From assembly GCA_949775045.1 (NCBI GenBank), contig OX459100.1:15307396-15371395 (forward strand): 64,000 nucleotides of DNA, written 5' to 3'. Shown piece by piece: positions 53,803-64,000 of this stretch (positions within the stretch are counted from its first letter, which is position 1; each line of letters opens with the position of its first letter). The notes under the pieces were generated by a model, which searched no databases, was not told the origin of the DNA, and saw nothing but the letters and a program-made list of their open reading frames with translations. This DNA comes from Metridium senile. Taxonomy: Eukaryota; Cnidaria; Anthozoa; Actiniaria; Metridiidae. The translations under genes were made by a program, and so were the position numbers.

Positions 53803-56172
53803 TCAAAATACTTGAATACGATTATTACCAAAATCTACAATAACTAAAAGTCCATCAGGGGTAACACATATACCTGAAGGTCTATCTAGGTGTCCTAGTG
53901 CATGACCATGGCTGCCAAAACTGCAAAGGAAATTCCCATTTGGCTGAAAGATCTGGATACGATGGTTACGTGAATCTGCTACAATAATGTTGCCTTCTTG
54001 GTCTACACATACACCCTGCGGCCTTACAAACTGAGCTATACCGCTACCCTCCGAGCCAAGGAACTGCGCGCTCTTGCAGTCACCAGAGATAACAAGAAGC
54101 CGATGGTTGTTGAAGTCGGTTACAATCATTCGGCCATCATGAGTAAATGCTACTCCTCTAGGTGAATCAAAGTGCTTCCAATGAATCCCCTCAAAGCCGT
54201 ACTTGTTTATGAACTGACCGTCATGAGTGAATAGTTGAACCCTGTGGTTACGCGTGTCCGATACTAGGATGTTCCCCTCACTGTTCGCGGCTACGTCCCA
54301 AGGATAGCTAAACTGACCATTTTTACTACCCTTCTCTCCAAACTTGAGCTCAAACGTACCATCCTGTTTGAAGACTTGAACCCGGTGATTGTCCTTGTCT
54401 GCTACAATGATTGTACCTCTTTCGTTATCACAAGTTACTCCTGCCGGACGATCAAATTGACCGTTGCGACTACCAGCAGAACCGAACTTGTGACAGAATT
54501 TCCCGTTGTTATCGAAGATTTGAATCCTGTTATTGCTGCGATCAGCCACGATCACGTTGCCGTTTTTATCACAGCAAACACCCCATGGTCGACACAACTG
54601 TCCTCCTGACTCGCCCTCAGATCCAAACGAGTGTAATACTGGCCCAATGCCAGTGTAATTCCGACCTTTCTTTATCTCTACCCGAAATGGCGAGTCTAAG
54701 ATATGTTGTCCTCGTATAGTTACAGATATAACATGTTCTCCTTCAATTTGGGGTTTGTAAGTGACAATGTAGACCCCATTTTGACGATCGGAGACATCCC
54801 CACGGTATAATATCCCATCGGGTCCTTGAACTACCACATGTAAGGGGTCCCCTCCGATACCCCTATTCTCACTGTGATGATCTTTACTTTGAACAACAAA
54901 CATTACATCTTTCCCGCGTACTCCGCGACGCAATCCCTCTCCACTAGCAAAACAAAACGGTGCAAATGCTGAGCTACTTACGATTCCTAGAGAACTGATA
55001 GCTGTTTGTAAGGCAAGATCGGGAGGTGTGAACACGATAGAATCATCCTCGTGTGCTTGTAGCAAGCCACGTTTGTTTCTAATATCGTTCAACGTCTCAG
55101 TCAATCGTGCTTTAATAGACATTAGTTCAGTATCCGTAGCTTGCTCCACTGACATCTCACATCCATCTGTCACACTCAATATCTTGGATAAATACGATTG
55201 AAGCTCTTCGATCTGCATTTGAAGAGAATTGCCTTTGACTTGTCTCACTTTTTCGACGCGACGTAATAGCTCTCTTTCCCGTTCTTCTAGCGCTAGCTTA
55301 TGCCTACGAATTGTTGACCGTATTTCCTTGCTTACAATTTGTGTTTTAAAGTCTACTTGTTCTAGTGTTCTTTGAGCTAAAGTGATAGCTTCTTCTATAT
55401 TTCTACATTCAGTATTTGAGTCGTCAAGTAATTTACCTACAGCTCCCTTGGTGGATTCAGTAGCACTTTGTAGATACACTAAGTTATGTCCTCTGTGATC
55501 GTTGTACATGCATTCTCTGCATATAGGTTGATAGCAAGTATCACAAAATAGTCGTAGGATTTCATTTTCGTGGATTTCACAACGAGTTTGTCCGTTAGTA
55601 GGTTGATCTTGATGTAATGGTGATGGTGTATGGGTCGTAGTGGTAGTAGTGTTTGAATCAACATCCGCTGTATTCTTTGCTGTTCCTTTTACTTGATGTA
55701 AAAAAGCTCCTTCTATCAGAGAAACAATTTGATGATCTTTTGTTAGTCTTACTCGATTGTGAGCTCGTACGCAATTTTCACACAGATATTCACTGCAATC
55801 TTTACAATAGGAAGTCACCCAGATGCCATCACCACAGTTACTACATTCTCGTATCACAGCTCGTATTAAACTACTTGTATCCACTACATCTTGCTGTGCT
55901 GGGAAAACGCTGAAAATATCTCTGCCAAGAAAGGGAGAAAAATCTTGTAGTTCATCCAACGGATCTTCACTTTCGTCTCGTAAGGGAAAATCTCTCTGAC
56001 ATTTTAAACATTTCAAATTTAACCGTCCATCCAGATCTCGATGTAACGCTTCAGTCAAACATTGCTTACAAAAAGTATGTAAACACGGTAGAACTTTAGG
56101 GTTTTCCAGCGATGATAAGCAGTTTGGACACGTTTCTGTGTCCCGATACAACTGACTACTTCCCTCCGCCAT
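53803..56172 (-). CDS. TRIM71: TRIM71/LIN-41: RING-B-box-filamin-NHL protein, intronless (789 aa)
   Basis: A single uninterrupted frame of 789 residues. I take the ATG at 56172 (GAAATGGCGG context, MAEGSSQLYRD); an in-frame ATG seven codons upstream at 56193 has a weaker context. Domains in order: C3HC4 RING (~15-62: CPNC, CLHTFCKQC, CLKC), B-box 1 (~110-150), B-box 2 (~198-235: CEIHENEILRLFCDTC, CREC), coiled coil (~245-375), filamin/ABP280 repeat (~400-503), and six NHL repeats to the C-terminus (GQFDRPAGV, GQFSYPWDVA, KHFDSPRGVAF, AQFVRPQGV, GHLDRPSGI). The C-terminal half is extremely close to vertebrate TRIM71. Family role: cytoplasmic ubiquitin-ligase-type protein whose NHL propeller binds mRNA stem-loops and represses them, controlling developmental timing and stem-cell proliferation. 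Vertebrate TRIM71 is ~868 aa with several exons. Confidence 0.95.
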   Translation of the reverse strand: MAEGSSQLYRDTETCPNCLSSLENPKVLPCLHTFCKQCLTEALHRDLDGRLNLKCLKCQRDFPLRDESEDPLDELQDFSPFLGRDIFSVFPAQQDVVDTSSLIRAVIRECSNCGDGIWVTSYCKDCSEYLCENCVRAHNRVRLTKDHQIVSLIEGAFLHQVKGTAKNTADVDSNTTTTTTHTPSPLHQDQPTNGQTRCEIHENEILRLFCDTCYQPICRECMYNDHRGHNLVYLQSATESTKGAVGKLLDDSNTECRNIEEAITLAQRTLEQVDFKTQIVSKEIRSTIRRHKLALEERERELLRRVEKVRQVKGNSLQMQIEELQSYLSKILSVTDGCEMSVEQATDTELMSIKARLTETLNDIRNKRGLLQAHEDDSIVFTPPDLALQTAISSLGIVSSSAFAPFCFASGEGLRRGVRGKDVMFVVQSKDHHSENRGIGGDPLHVVVQGPDGILYRGDVSDRQNGVYIVTYKPQIEGEHVISVTIRGQHILDSPFRVEIKKGRNYTGIGPVLHSFGSEGESGGQLCRPWGVCCDKNGNVIVADRSNNRIQIFDNNGKFCHKFGSAGSRNGQFDRPAGVTCDNERGTIIVADKDNHRVQVFKQDGTFELKFGEKGSKNGQFSYPWDVAANSEGNILVSDTRNHRVQLFTHDGQFINKYGFEGIHWKHFDSPRGVAFTHDGRMIVTDFNNHRLLVISGDCKSAQFLGSEGSGIAQFVRPQGVCVDQEGNIIVADSRNHRIQIFQPNGNFLCSFGSHGHALGHLDRPSGICVTPDGLLVIVDFGNNRIQVF

Positions 56173-59100
56173 TTCAGAGCATGTAAAACGCATTGAGTCG
56201 CCGATTATGCCGTACTACTGTAGTGATATTCATATGTGAAGCAAGTCGTACGTTTACTACCGGTGTGTGTGTTCATCGTGCTACGTGAGCACATGTGAAT
56301 GATGCTGACTGAACTTCTTCGATGATGCGTCAATCATGACCACTTCGGCTTTTTTGATGTTACATAAGGCTTTTGTCGATGTGAAAGCCAGCCAATCACA
56401 GACCAATGTGGGTGGAGGAGTAAAATCACGGCTTTGTATTTGTAACACAATTTCTGTCAATCAACTCGAACAACTAGACTCTGTAGCCAATCAAAACGGC
56501 GCATTGACGCAGCTTTAAATAGCTCATCGTTATTCACATTGTTACAATCTGCATGCTTTAATTTGCTGTATTTTGGATTTCTCTCAAAGTGGTTGATGAT
56601 GTCAACCTTGACTAACTAAGTGTATTTTTTGCAAGCAAGTTGGTTAGCTCTATTATTCCAAGGTGTGAGGTCGGTAGCCAAAAAATACCTTAATTAGATA
56701 ACATGGTCGTTCAAGCTTGACATGTAATACATGTTTCTGTAAAGACCATACCTAATTAGCGATAAAGGACCTTTTGATTGTTAAGCAAAACAAAGCCAAA
56801 CTACTCTTAGGTCAATTACAACTATGCTCAAGAATAGAGTATTAGCCATTCAGTGAAATGCTAATTGGCGGGCTGCCATCCAAGTCGAAAAACTTTGTTA
56901 GGCACTTCCGGTAACTTTGTATGTTTTTATATAACGTCATAAGAACTCAATGGCTGTTTACGACCAATTTTAGCATTATCTAACTGTAAAAACACATGGG
57001 ATTCAATAACAATTTGTATTAGAACTCCGTGAATGCCTTTTATAAAGCTAAGGGATAGGAACTTGCTTTTTTAGTACTTGTGTTGTGAAAAACAAAACGA
57101 TCAATTGAGTATAAAGTGACAGTAATGCTGATGTAAATATCTTTGTAACGCAAGACGTTGTTTATCATCTAAAATATCACCTTCCAAGTAAAAGTACTTC
57201 TCTCTAATAAGCTGTTTTTCAATTCAATAGGCAAGTGAAGTCAACAATATATTCTGCCAAGGTATTGTTCGCAGTATTATTCATTTCGCGGGCTTTTTGG
57301 TGTGCGGGCGCGTTGGACTTTCTACTGGCGGGTCTTTTCAAAATGTGAGTGTGGATAATAATAACCAGAAAATCCTCTCGAACAACCAGTCTCCCGGTGT
57401 GTTCTTATGTAAACCAGAGTTTCTCTATGTCGGCGTGATGTCACATCAAAGAGAACAAGCGTTCACGGAGCACGATTTTGAAGAACTGTTACATAAGGTC
57501 AAGTTTACCAAAAGCGAACAAAAGCTGTTGTTGGCCGATTCTCGAATCTTCATTGTTAATATAAGTGATTGGACTATATATATTAAATCAGAGTCGTTAA
57601 AGAGAGTCACGTAGTTTATCGATTGATATTTACGAACACATGGAACTGTTATACGCCCGGTATACGTACTAGTTGGTCTTTTCTGGTCATTATATTGTCC
57701 AGGTTTACTGGTACTGTAAAGGACTAGCCTTTGTTTCTGGTTTCTTGTAAGTTAATTAACATGGTATTTTTTTACCGAAAACATATTTGACCATGCTGTT
57801 TATTACTATTATAACTGGAAACTGGCGAGTAAACTAGTATAGATATATTATAGTAGAGTAATTTAATAATGATATCTTTATTTTACAAGAGTAACACATT
57901 TATTATATACAAGGATACTTTTATGTTGCTACATGTCGTTAAAGTTTATTATTATTAACAAATTTACATTTTACTGTAACGCTAAAAAAAGGCGATCGAT
58001 AGAATAGACTAAAAACAAATCTTTAATTTTGAGGATGTTCTTGAGAAACGCCAAACCTATTTTAAAATCGCAGTGTAAAAGTATCAAAGTGTAAAAAAAG
58101 TCTATTTGTACCGCGAGGAAAAATGCCCTCATCCGCCAGGTCGTCAACCATGTCTTCAATTGGCGGGACAGTGTATTACGTTGGCGGGAAAGTGGCGGAT
58201 GTGGGATGCAGCAGCTGTATCTAGCGGGATTTAATTTGGGAAAGGCCGCCATGATCGAGTCGAAACAGTTTCAAAGACCTGAAAGTCGGTTCATCGTTAA
58301 TAATGTGTTTAATATTTACGTATAGATCACATGGCTTCCATAGCACTGCAAACTAATACCGTTTGGACTAAGGAAACCGAGCAAGAAATAAACTTTTTTA
58401 ATGGACCATCAAACAAAATCATAATATTGAAAAAACCCTACATAACATGAGACAATAGAGAGCCTTTTATTTCGGTCTGTGAATGCGAACGACGAAAGTA
58501 GAAGTCAGTCTACAAAACAACACTCGATCAGAAAGGGAATGTGATTCGTTTCATTTTTGCAATTAACACTTTTCGTACAACTTCCTTCCTAGGTACCTAT
58601 GACTCTGATTCTAATCGTAATTTGACTTTTTCATTTTTACAGTGAGAAAAACATTTGAAAAGAATAACTATAAAATATTAAAATTCAACTTAATGCCGGT
58701 TAGCCTAGAAAAACGATTTAGGATATTAAAAACAAACAAATAAATACAAAAAAAAAGAAATGTACTTTACATTTTTAAAAGAAAGTCAATATCAAATAAA
58801 CGCTGGACAATTTCAGTAGAATAAATGTGATTTTCAAGATTGATAGATATAAACAGAATTGAACTGCATATAAAACCAGGGATATATAAAATCACTGATG
58901 AATAAATATTTTTTGTTTGATATGTAACAATAATAGATAAATATGACAAACACGTTCAAAACGTAGAATGAAAAACAATTCAATAGTTTGAATGAGGTGA
59001 TGACAGCCTCCCCCTCCCTCCCTCCCCTGGGATACTATATCTGTACAGTGTCCATCCATATGACTGGGTGTGGCTTGAGATTTCTCAACAGTGACATCAT

Positions 59101-59395
59101 TGCGATGATTGACAGCCGGAAAAACTCACGGTTGTGATAAATCACAGGCTGTTGTTTGTGTTAACGAAGTGTGATATTAGGATTAGCCGGGGCTTTATAC
59201 ACAAAGTATTTTAATACATTTTAAAAATAGAATACAAGAATTTGCTTGTATTTCAATCGATAACTTAGTACTATGGAAAAGGGTTCTCTTGATTTGCTGT
59301 TTGTATTTATCGTTTTAAATTTCTGTCTGTTAAAAATCTTGTTCTTTACAAACCGTCAGATTTACAAATGCCGGCCGAAGCAAGATAGAGGGACG
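56173..59395. other. TRIM71 upstream region and intergenic DNA
   Basis: About 100-350 bp upstream of TRIM71 there are CCAAT-type boxes (ATTGG-like motifs near 56390 and 56480) that could serve its promoter. The rest contains no recognised exon. An ORF at 57297-57614 (105 codons, plus) has no recognisable family and no supporting splice sites. Confidence 0.4.
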
Positions 59396-59540
59396 TAACG
59401 GGGAGGAGGGAGTTCAAAATAGACCTGCGAGAAATAAAAAGAAAACAGGGAGCAGTGGCGAACGATCTAAAGGTCCTGAAGAAATGGGGAGAGAAAAACG
59501 TTATGCAAAATAGGGATAAGGTACTATTCCCGGTGAGAAA

Positions 59541-59795
59541 ATGGATAGGGGTGCTCGACGGACCTTTTAGGGTCGAAAATAAGACCGCGTACCTTTTAGG
59601 GTTTCAAACTGGCACCGTACCTTTTGGGGTGAGTTTTCGAGCTTAAGATTATACATATATACATCAATTTTAAATTTAAACAAATGTTAAATGTGGTCGT
59701 ACCTTTTAGGGTCTGAAATCAGTATTTGAATTAATTTATGCGTACCTTTTAGGGTCATTTTCAAAACCGGTCGTCGAGCACCCCTATATCCATTA
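59541..59795. mobile_element. MITE, TIR ATGGATAGGGGTGCTCGAC
   Basis: ATGGATAGGGGTGCTCGAC and GTCGAGCACCCCTATATCCAT are the ends. GTACCTTTTAGGGT-type motifs recur four or five times inside; related motifs occur near 47145. Confidence 0.75.
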
Positions 59796-59811
59796 TTTAA
59801 AGGAGAACCAC

Positions 59812-60231
59812 CGTAAGGGTTTGCGACATTGCGGTATTGAGTCATTTTTGTTGCGGTATTAAGGTAATTTTTTTTTAACATGCGGTATTCAAATAATATG
59901 CAGTGTGCGGTATTCATACATTTTAGGCCTTTGTTTTCGGTGAAAAAAGAAATAACTCAAAGAAAAACTGCAACTACTTTTTTGCTTGGAACGAGAACTA
60001 GATTCGGTAGAGAAGTATATTTTAATAATCGTCTACTCTACTGACAGATGTCCTTTTAAAGGTCAGAGATACATTACAAACATATTATTTTTTCATGAAA
60101 ACTTAGTTTTTAATTTAAGGGGCTATTTTAGAATTTTCGTTTCGGTATCGGTATTTTGATAAATTTAGATGCGGTATTCGGTATTTGCCCATTTGTTTAT
60201 GTGGTATTGCGGTTTCTAGACCCCCCTTACG
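59812..60231. mobile_element. Inverted-repeat element rich in TGCGGTATT
   Basis: CGTAAGGGTTTGCGACATTG at left and TAGACCCCCCTTACG at right are complementary in part. TGCGGTATT(C/G) recurs about seven times. No ORF. Confidence 0.6.
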
Positions 60232-60288
60232 CCCCCCTCTCGAAACGTCATTAAAGTTAAGTCATATTTTTTACGGTATTACAAATTT

Positions 60289-60490
60289 CATTATATTATG
60301 TATCGTTTATATATATCAAACACCGACGCAGCCTATACTAGTTTACTCGCTAGTTTCATTATATTACCTATCGTTTATATAATCAAACACCGACGCAGCC
60401 TATACTAGTTTACTCGCTAGTTTCATTCTATTACCTATCGTTTATATCAAACACCGACGCAGCCTATACTAGTTTACTCGATAGTTTCCA
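60289..60490. repeat. ~67-bp tandem repeat (3 copies)
   Basis: Three copies of TATCGTTTATAT..ATCAAACACCGACGCAGCCT then ATACTAGTTTACTCGCTAGT. The complement of a single unit lies at 44395-44450, so the array derives from a dispersed element. Confidence 0.85.
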
Positions 60491-60689
60491 TGAAATACAT
60501 GAATGTATACATGAATCAAAATAAAAATAACCGCTCTGGTACCCGGGGTAATGAGTTAAATACATGATATTGTCTCACCATTAAACGTTACATTGTATCA
60601 ACGTAAAACCTCATGATGATCATATAGAGTACAATCCATACATGCAGCTACTTATGTTTTCGGTGCAGGTAAGGAAAGCGGGGATGGCG

Positions 60690-60885
60690 CGTAATATACT
60701 CTTTACAATTTGACTACAGCTACCACGGACACCACGGCCCTGGAAACGAGGTTGTACAGCTCGCGGTAATCTAAGGAATGTACACATTATCAAACAATTG
60801 TAAGTACTTCAAAATTCTACGAGCAAATTATAAAGAAAATATCAATGTACACGCTATCGAGGCTGAGGTTGTTCGACGAAAGCCG
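60690..60885. repeat. Fragments of GCTATCGAGGCTGAGG repeat family
   Basis: ATATACTCTTTACAATTTGA and CACGCTATCGAGGCTGAGGT bracket the segment, as at 31800-32200 and 37940-38210. Confidence 0.55.
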
Positions 60886-61589
60886 TAAAAAGCGGGTCTC
60901 GAAGGATTTTTCAAGCACTATCTATGAGCCCGCGATGTGCAGTAATGTTAAATGGCAACTTTCAAGGAAGCAAAAACTGACCATGAAACACGCACCGACA
61001 AGCATGCCCGCGCGCCTAGCTGGCTTCAAAAATACATTATTGCGCAGTAAATATGTGTATGTGTTGAAATCATTGATAGGAACATTTTGGATATCTGTGG
61101 ACTTATGGAGGATGAAAAATCTTTGCTACTTACACTTATCCTAGAAACACGAGCGCTTTCTTCATTTAGTGTTGTATTTACAAAGCAAAATAGAAATATC
61201 CTGCACTAGCCTACGTTACCCTAGAAACTAGTGGGTTTCTTGATATCTAGTATTTTTGTATCTATCATTTTTTCGTCTGTGTCACGTTATTCTAATTGCA
61301 TCACAAACCGTCAAATTAACAAACGCTAAAGCAAAATTAAGTAGAAAAAAAGTCCAACACTTTTCGTGTTTCAGATTCTCTCCCTATTAAAATATATGAC
61401 ACTCTTTGATTTATTTGACGGTCGTAACTCGTGTTAAAGGTACATCCCCCATCAAATATCTAATGGTTCATCCCTAAATTATATCGATAATCGAACGTTT
61501 CATCGATTAAATCATTGGCGGCAAAAACACAAACGCTTCTCTTCTATCAGATTGGAAAATATTCTATGCAGTTCAAGCAGGGGGGGGGG

Positions 61590-61975
61590 GGGGGAGAGGT
61601 TTTCCGTTATTCGTGATTCGCCTTAAATTTCGCCTGTGATTCGTGAAAAGCAAACAATTTAAGCCGTGATCCGTGAAATCATCTTCGACCGTAACCCGTG
61701 ATTTCAGTACAGATTTTCACTGTCGTGACTCGTGGTTACAAAATCGGCGATCCGTATAAACGGTTGTGTAAACTGAGATGTTTATTGCTAGCAGTGTTAT
61801 TCTTTGTATATCTGTTAGATCCAGTTAATTATCTGTCTGACAAGCGCCAAACGTTGCCTATAGTCGGAAAACAACAGAGTTGTTATTTCCAAAACTGTGA
61901 TCCGTGAAAACGCTTTACGTAACTCCGTGATCCGTGAAATCATGAAAAAACGGTGCGTGATCCGTGATCGTCACC
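61590..61975. repeat. TGATCCGTGAAA degenerate repeat region with poly-G tract
   Basis: Variants of GTGATCCGTGAAATCA, in which CCGTGAA alternates with TCGTGAA or CCGTAACC, recur about twelve times after a G run at about 61580-61594. Long frames here are not genes. Confidence 0.75.
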
Positions 61976-62249
61976 CCCTCTTCCCCTCTTCATGCTCTTC
62001 CCCACTAGCTGTTCAATGAGTAAGAAAAGCGGACAAGAAAGGTTCCATTAGTGCGTTATCGCCTAGAGACTCCTTTAGAATATAGCTATTATATATAATA
62101 GCATGCAATTTATTATATCCAAATGTCTTAAGGCAATGGGTTCAATTCACAGCTCTCTGGCAAAAACAAAAACTTGACCCGAAAGCCTCAACTTGACTGA
62201 ATCCCATTGTTGAAAATCATTTGCATGATATAATTGTAATACCAGCTAC

Positions 62250-62399
62250 AATAAAAACCCGCATAAAAGAACAAGTGGATTAAGAACACTCAGGCTGAAA
62301 TTTGGTCAATAAAGTACCATATACATAAGAACAATATATAATATATATATAAACAGCCTGAACCGAAAATCGTGTGTTCTTTTATGTGAGTTTTATACT
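62250..62399. mobile_element. MITE-like inverted repeat
   Basis: ATAAAAACCCGCATAAAAGA then ACAAG is mirrored by TGTGTTCTTTTATGTGAGTT then TTAT; inner CTCAGGCTGAA pairs with CAGCCTGAA. Confidence 0.65.
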
Positions 62400-62789
62400 G
62401 TATTCATCTTAACTCTGCCGGTTTGTTTTTAGAAATTAATGTACTGTCCGTGTTATGCTTATAAGTCTTACATATGCTGTAGACTCCAGTTTTAAAATCA
62501 TATCTTCCCCCTATAATAAGACAAATTAATTACAAAAAAATCTCTCTTCTTTTTGAGTGCTTCAAACTTCCTCGCTGCACAAATTATACAGGCGTTTCTC
62601 ACCGTGATGCAAATGAGCAATATGGCGTCGAACGACAAGGAGCTACAAGGATAATGGCTATTAAAGTACTTATGCATGTTGGTGGTCATTAACGTTATCA
62701 TTTGCTTAATGTTTTCCTGTGTATCCTACTCAACAGTCCGGAGGATTAACAGTCTTATACAATCTTTTTAATTTTTTACATGCAATGAC

Positions 62790-63110
62790 TTCCTTTTCTT
62801 GCTACTTCTCTTGTTATTCTTGTACATGTTGCTGTTCTTTTCGTTCATTGTTTTCGTTGTTAATGTATTGCTGTTATTCTTGTTGTTGTTGTTATTGTTG
62901 TTGTTGTTCCTGTTGTCAGTTGTCGTTTCCTCAGTGACTTAATTCCCCTTCTTGCTTCTTGTCTTGTTGTTTTTGTACATATGTTGTTGTACATGTTGCT
63001 GTTCTTTTCGCTCAGTGTTTTTGTTGTTAATGTATTGCTATTATTCTTCTTGTTGTTGTTGTTCCTGTTGTCAGTTGTTGTTGATCTCGTTCTTGTTATT
63101 CTTCCTCAGT
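62790..63110. repeat. TTGTTCT/TTGTTG pyrimidine-rich imperfect repeat
   Basis: Two blocks (about 62800-62930 and 62950-63090) share TTGTTATTCTTGTACATGTT, GCTGTTCTTTTCG, TTAATGTATTGCT and GTTGTTCCTGTTGTCAGTTG, which indicates a ~160-bp tandem duplication. Cys-, Leu- and Val-rich frames across it are artefacts. Confidence 0.75.
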
Positions 63111-64000
63111 ATGCACTAGAACTATTTACAGTCAGTACTGATTCACATTTTTTTCAAAACTCATTTTCAAGGCAGGATGTTGTTAACTTCTTAGCTACTT
63201 CTCCTTCCTCGTTTGTTATTTCTGCGTAAATTTAACTGATTCCCAAACGATCAATGACTTATGTTTATGGAATGAAGTTCCTCTCTCCCACTTCAGTTGT
63301 GTCTCATGCAATGTCAGACTTCCTCTGCAAAAACAACCAAAAAAAACATGTCACGTACGCATTTCACGAGATAATTTGCGTGATAAGCAGTTGCTCTCTG
63401 ACTAGCAGAATCATTTACTGGCAAATTACCAGAACGAAAGCCGGAGAAGCTTGCTTTTGGATTAAATGTTTGCTAATAAGAGAAAGAGTAGCCTGTGTAC
63501 ATCCCCCAACCCCTCCCCCGGGTGGGGACGGCTGTTCACATGCTAGAGACTAGAGGAAAATTCCATCCCTTAGAAACATATGCACTCGCAATCCTCCACA
63601 GGCATTTGTATTACCTATATTGGGCTCCCTGTACCTAGTATTGGTCAACGGGTAGTGTCAACTCTTGATTTACAGATGTAAATTGTTTGATGTACAGTCT
63701 ACTATTGTTATGTCATTTTTCTTACTACAATGGCCTCTCGCTACATGTATTAATGGCGCCACAAGTAGCAATAAAAGTGTCTTGATAAACGATACTTGAT
63801 TGTAGACTGGGGAGGAGGCGAGACACAGCCCTACTAATCATCGTCATTGTCTGGTGTGCTTCACGCCCTTTGCCTGTTGTAATCGTTCCTTATATAAGAC
63901 ATATAAAGGTCAAAAGACGTCGTATATCACTAAGGCTTAAAGGATGTTATATATAGTTTAGCTGATGAGATCTACTTCCGAAGTACTTTGGTACGCCTAA
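63111..64000. other. Intergenic, nothing recognised
   Basis: No exon, RNA gene or repeat could be supported in this terminal stretch. Confidence 0.5.

Noticed and set aside
57297..57614. 105-codon plus-strand ORF upstream of TRIM71
   Set aside because: No family resemblance, no clear promoter or splice signals, and repeats nearby; kept only as a mention in the intergenic entry.
60845..61144. 99-codon plus-strand ORF
   Set aside because: Begins inside a dispersed repeat (GCTATCGAGGCTGAGG family) and shows no protein-like conservation pattern.
62623..62655. ATGGCGTCGAACGACAAGG as a first exon
   Set aside because: Good start-codon context but the frame stops after ten codons and no GT donor precedes the stop.

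Overview
This is animal nuclear DNA. Four intact, recognisable protein genes can be assembled exon by exon. Three have many short exons with GT-AG introns; the introns and intergenic DNA are AT-rich and packed with hairpin-forming mobile elements (MITEs), tRNA-derived SINEs and minisatellites. Nothing prokaryotic, viral or plasmid-like was seen. The gene set (HERPUD, ANKRD27/VARP, MCAT, TRIM71/LIN-41) is generic for metazoans. The intron richness and MITE load would suit an anthozoan cnidarian or another early-branching animal, but that placement is a guess.

Layout. 1-2.7 kb: a 41-bp tandem repeat, a possible first exon (367-612) and an unrecognised two-exon gene for a small repeat protein with a C-terminal membrane segment (1687-2717, +). 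2.7-6.8 kb: intergenic DNA with several inverted-repeat elements. 6.8-13.2 kb: HERPUD, minus strand, 8 exons, 433 aa, with an ER-stress-element-like site just upstream. 14.5-41.6 kb: ANKRD27/VARP, minus strand, 34 exons, 1623 aa. It has the N-terminal domain, VPS9 domain, two ankyrin blocks and both CHPLCxCxxC zinc motifs, plus a long acidic C-terminal extension built on 60-residue repeats. Its introns carry most of the window's repeats, including a ~2.1-kb near-perfect palindrome. 42.1-47.1 kb: MCAT, plus strand, 5 exons, 337 aa, head-to-head with ANKRD27 across about 560 bp. 47-53.8 kb: mobile elements, one possible orphan exon, then about 2.5 kb of repeat-poor sequence. 53.8-56.2 kb: an intronless TRIM71/LIN-41 gene, minus strand. 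56.2-64 kb: intergenic, with repeats and one short unsupported ORF.

The genes do not form a pathway. HERPUD acts in ER-associated degradation, ANKRD27 in Rab/retromer endosomal traffic, MCAT in mitochondrial fatty-acid synthesis, and TRIM71 in mRNA repression and ubiquitination. No convincing new multi-gene system was found. The most unusual items are the repeat-expanded C-terminus of VARP, tandem decoy splice acceptors at one VARP ankyrin exon, the giant intronic palindrome, a perfect 33-bp hairpin in MCAT intron 1, and the unknown repeat protein at the left end.

Exon borders were set by hand from splice signals, reading-frame continuity and remembered family sequences. Both multi-exon totals (1302 and 4872 bp) and the MCAT total (1014 bp) are divisible by three with no internal stop.
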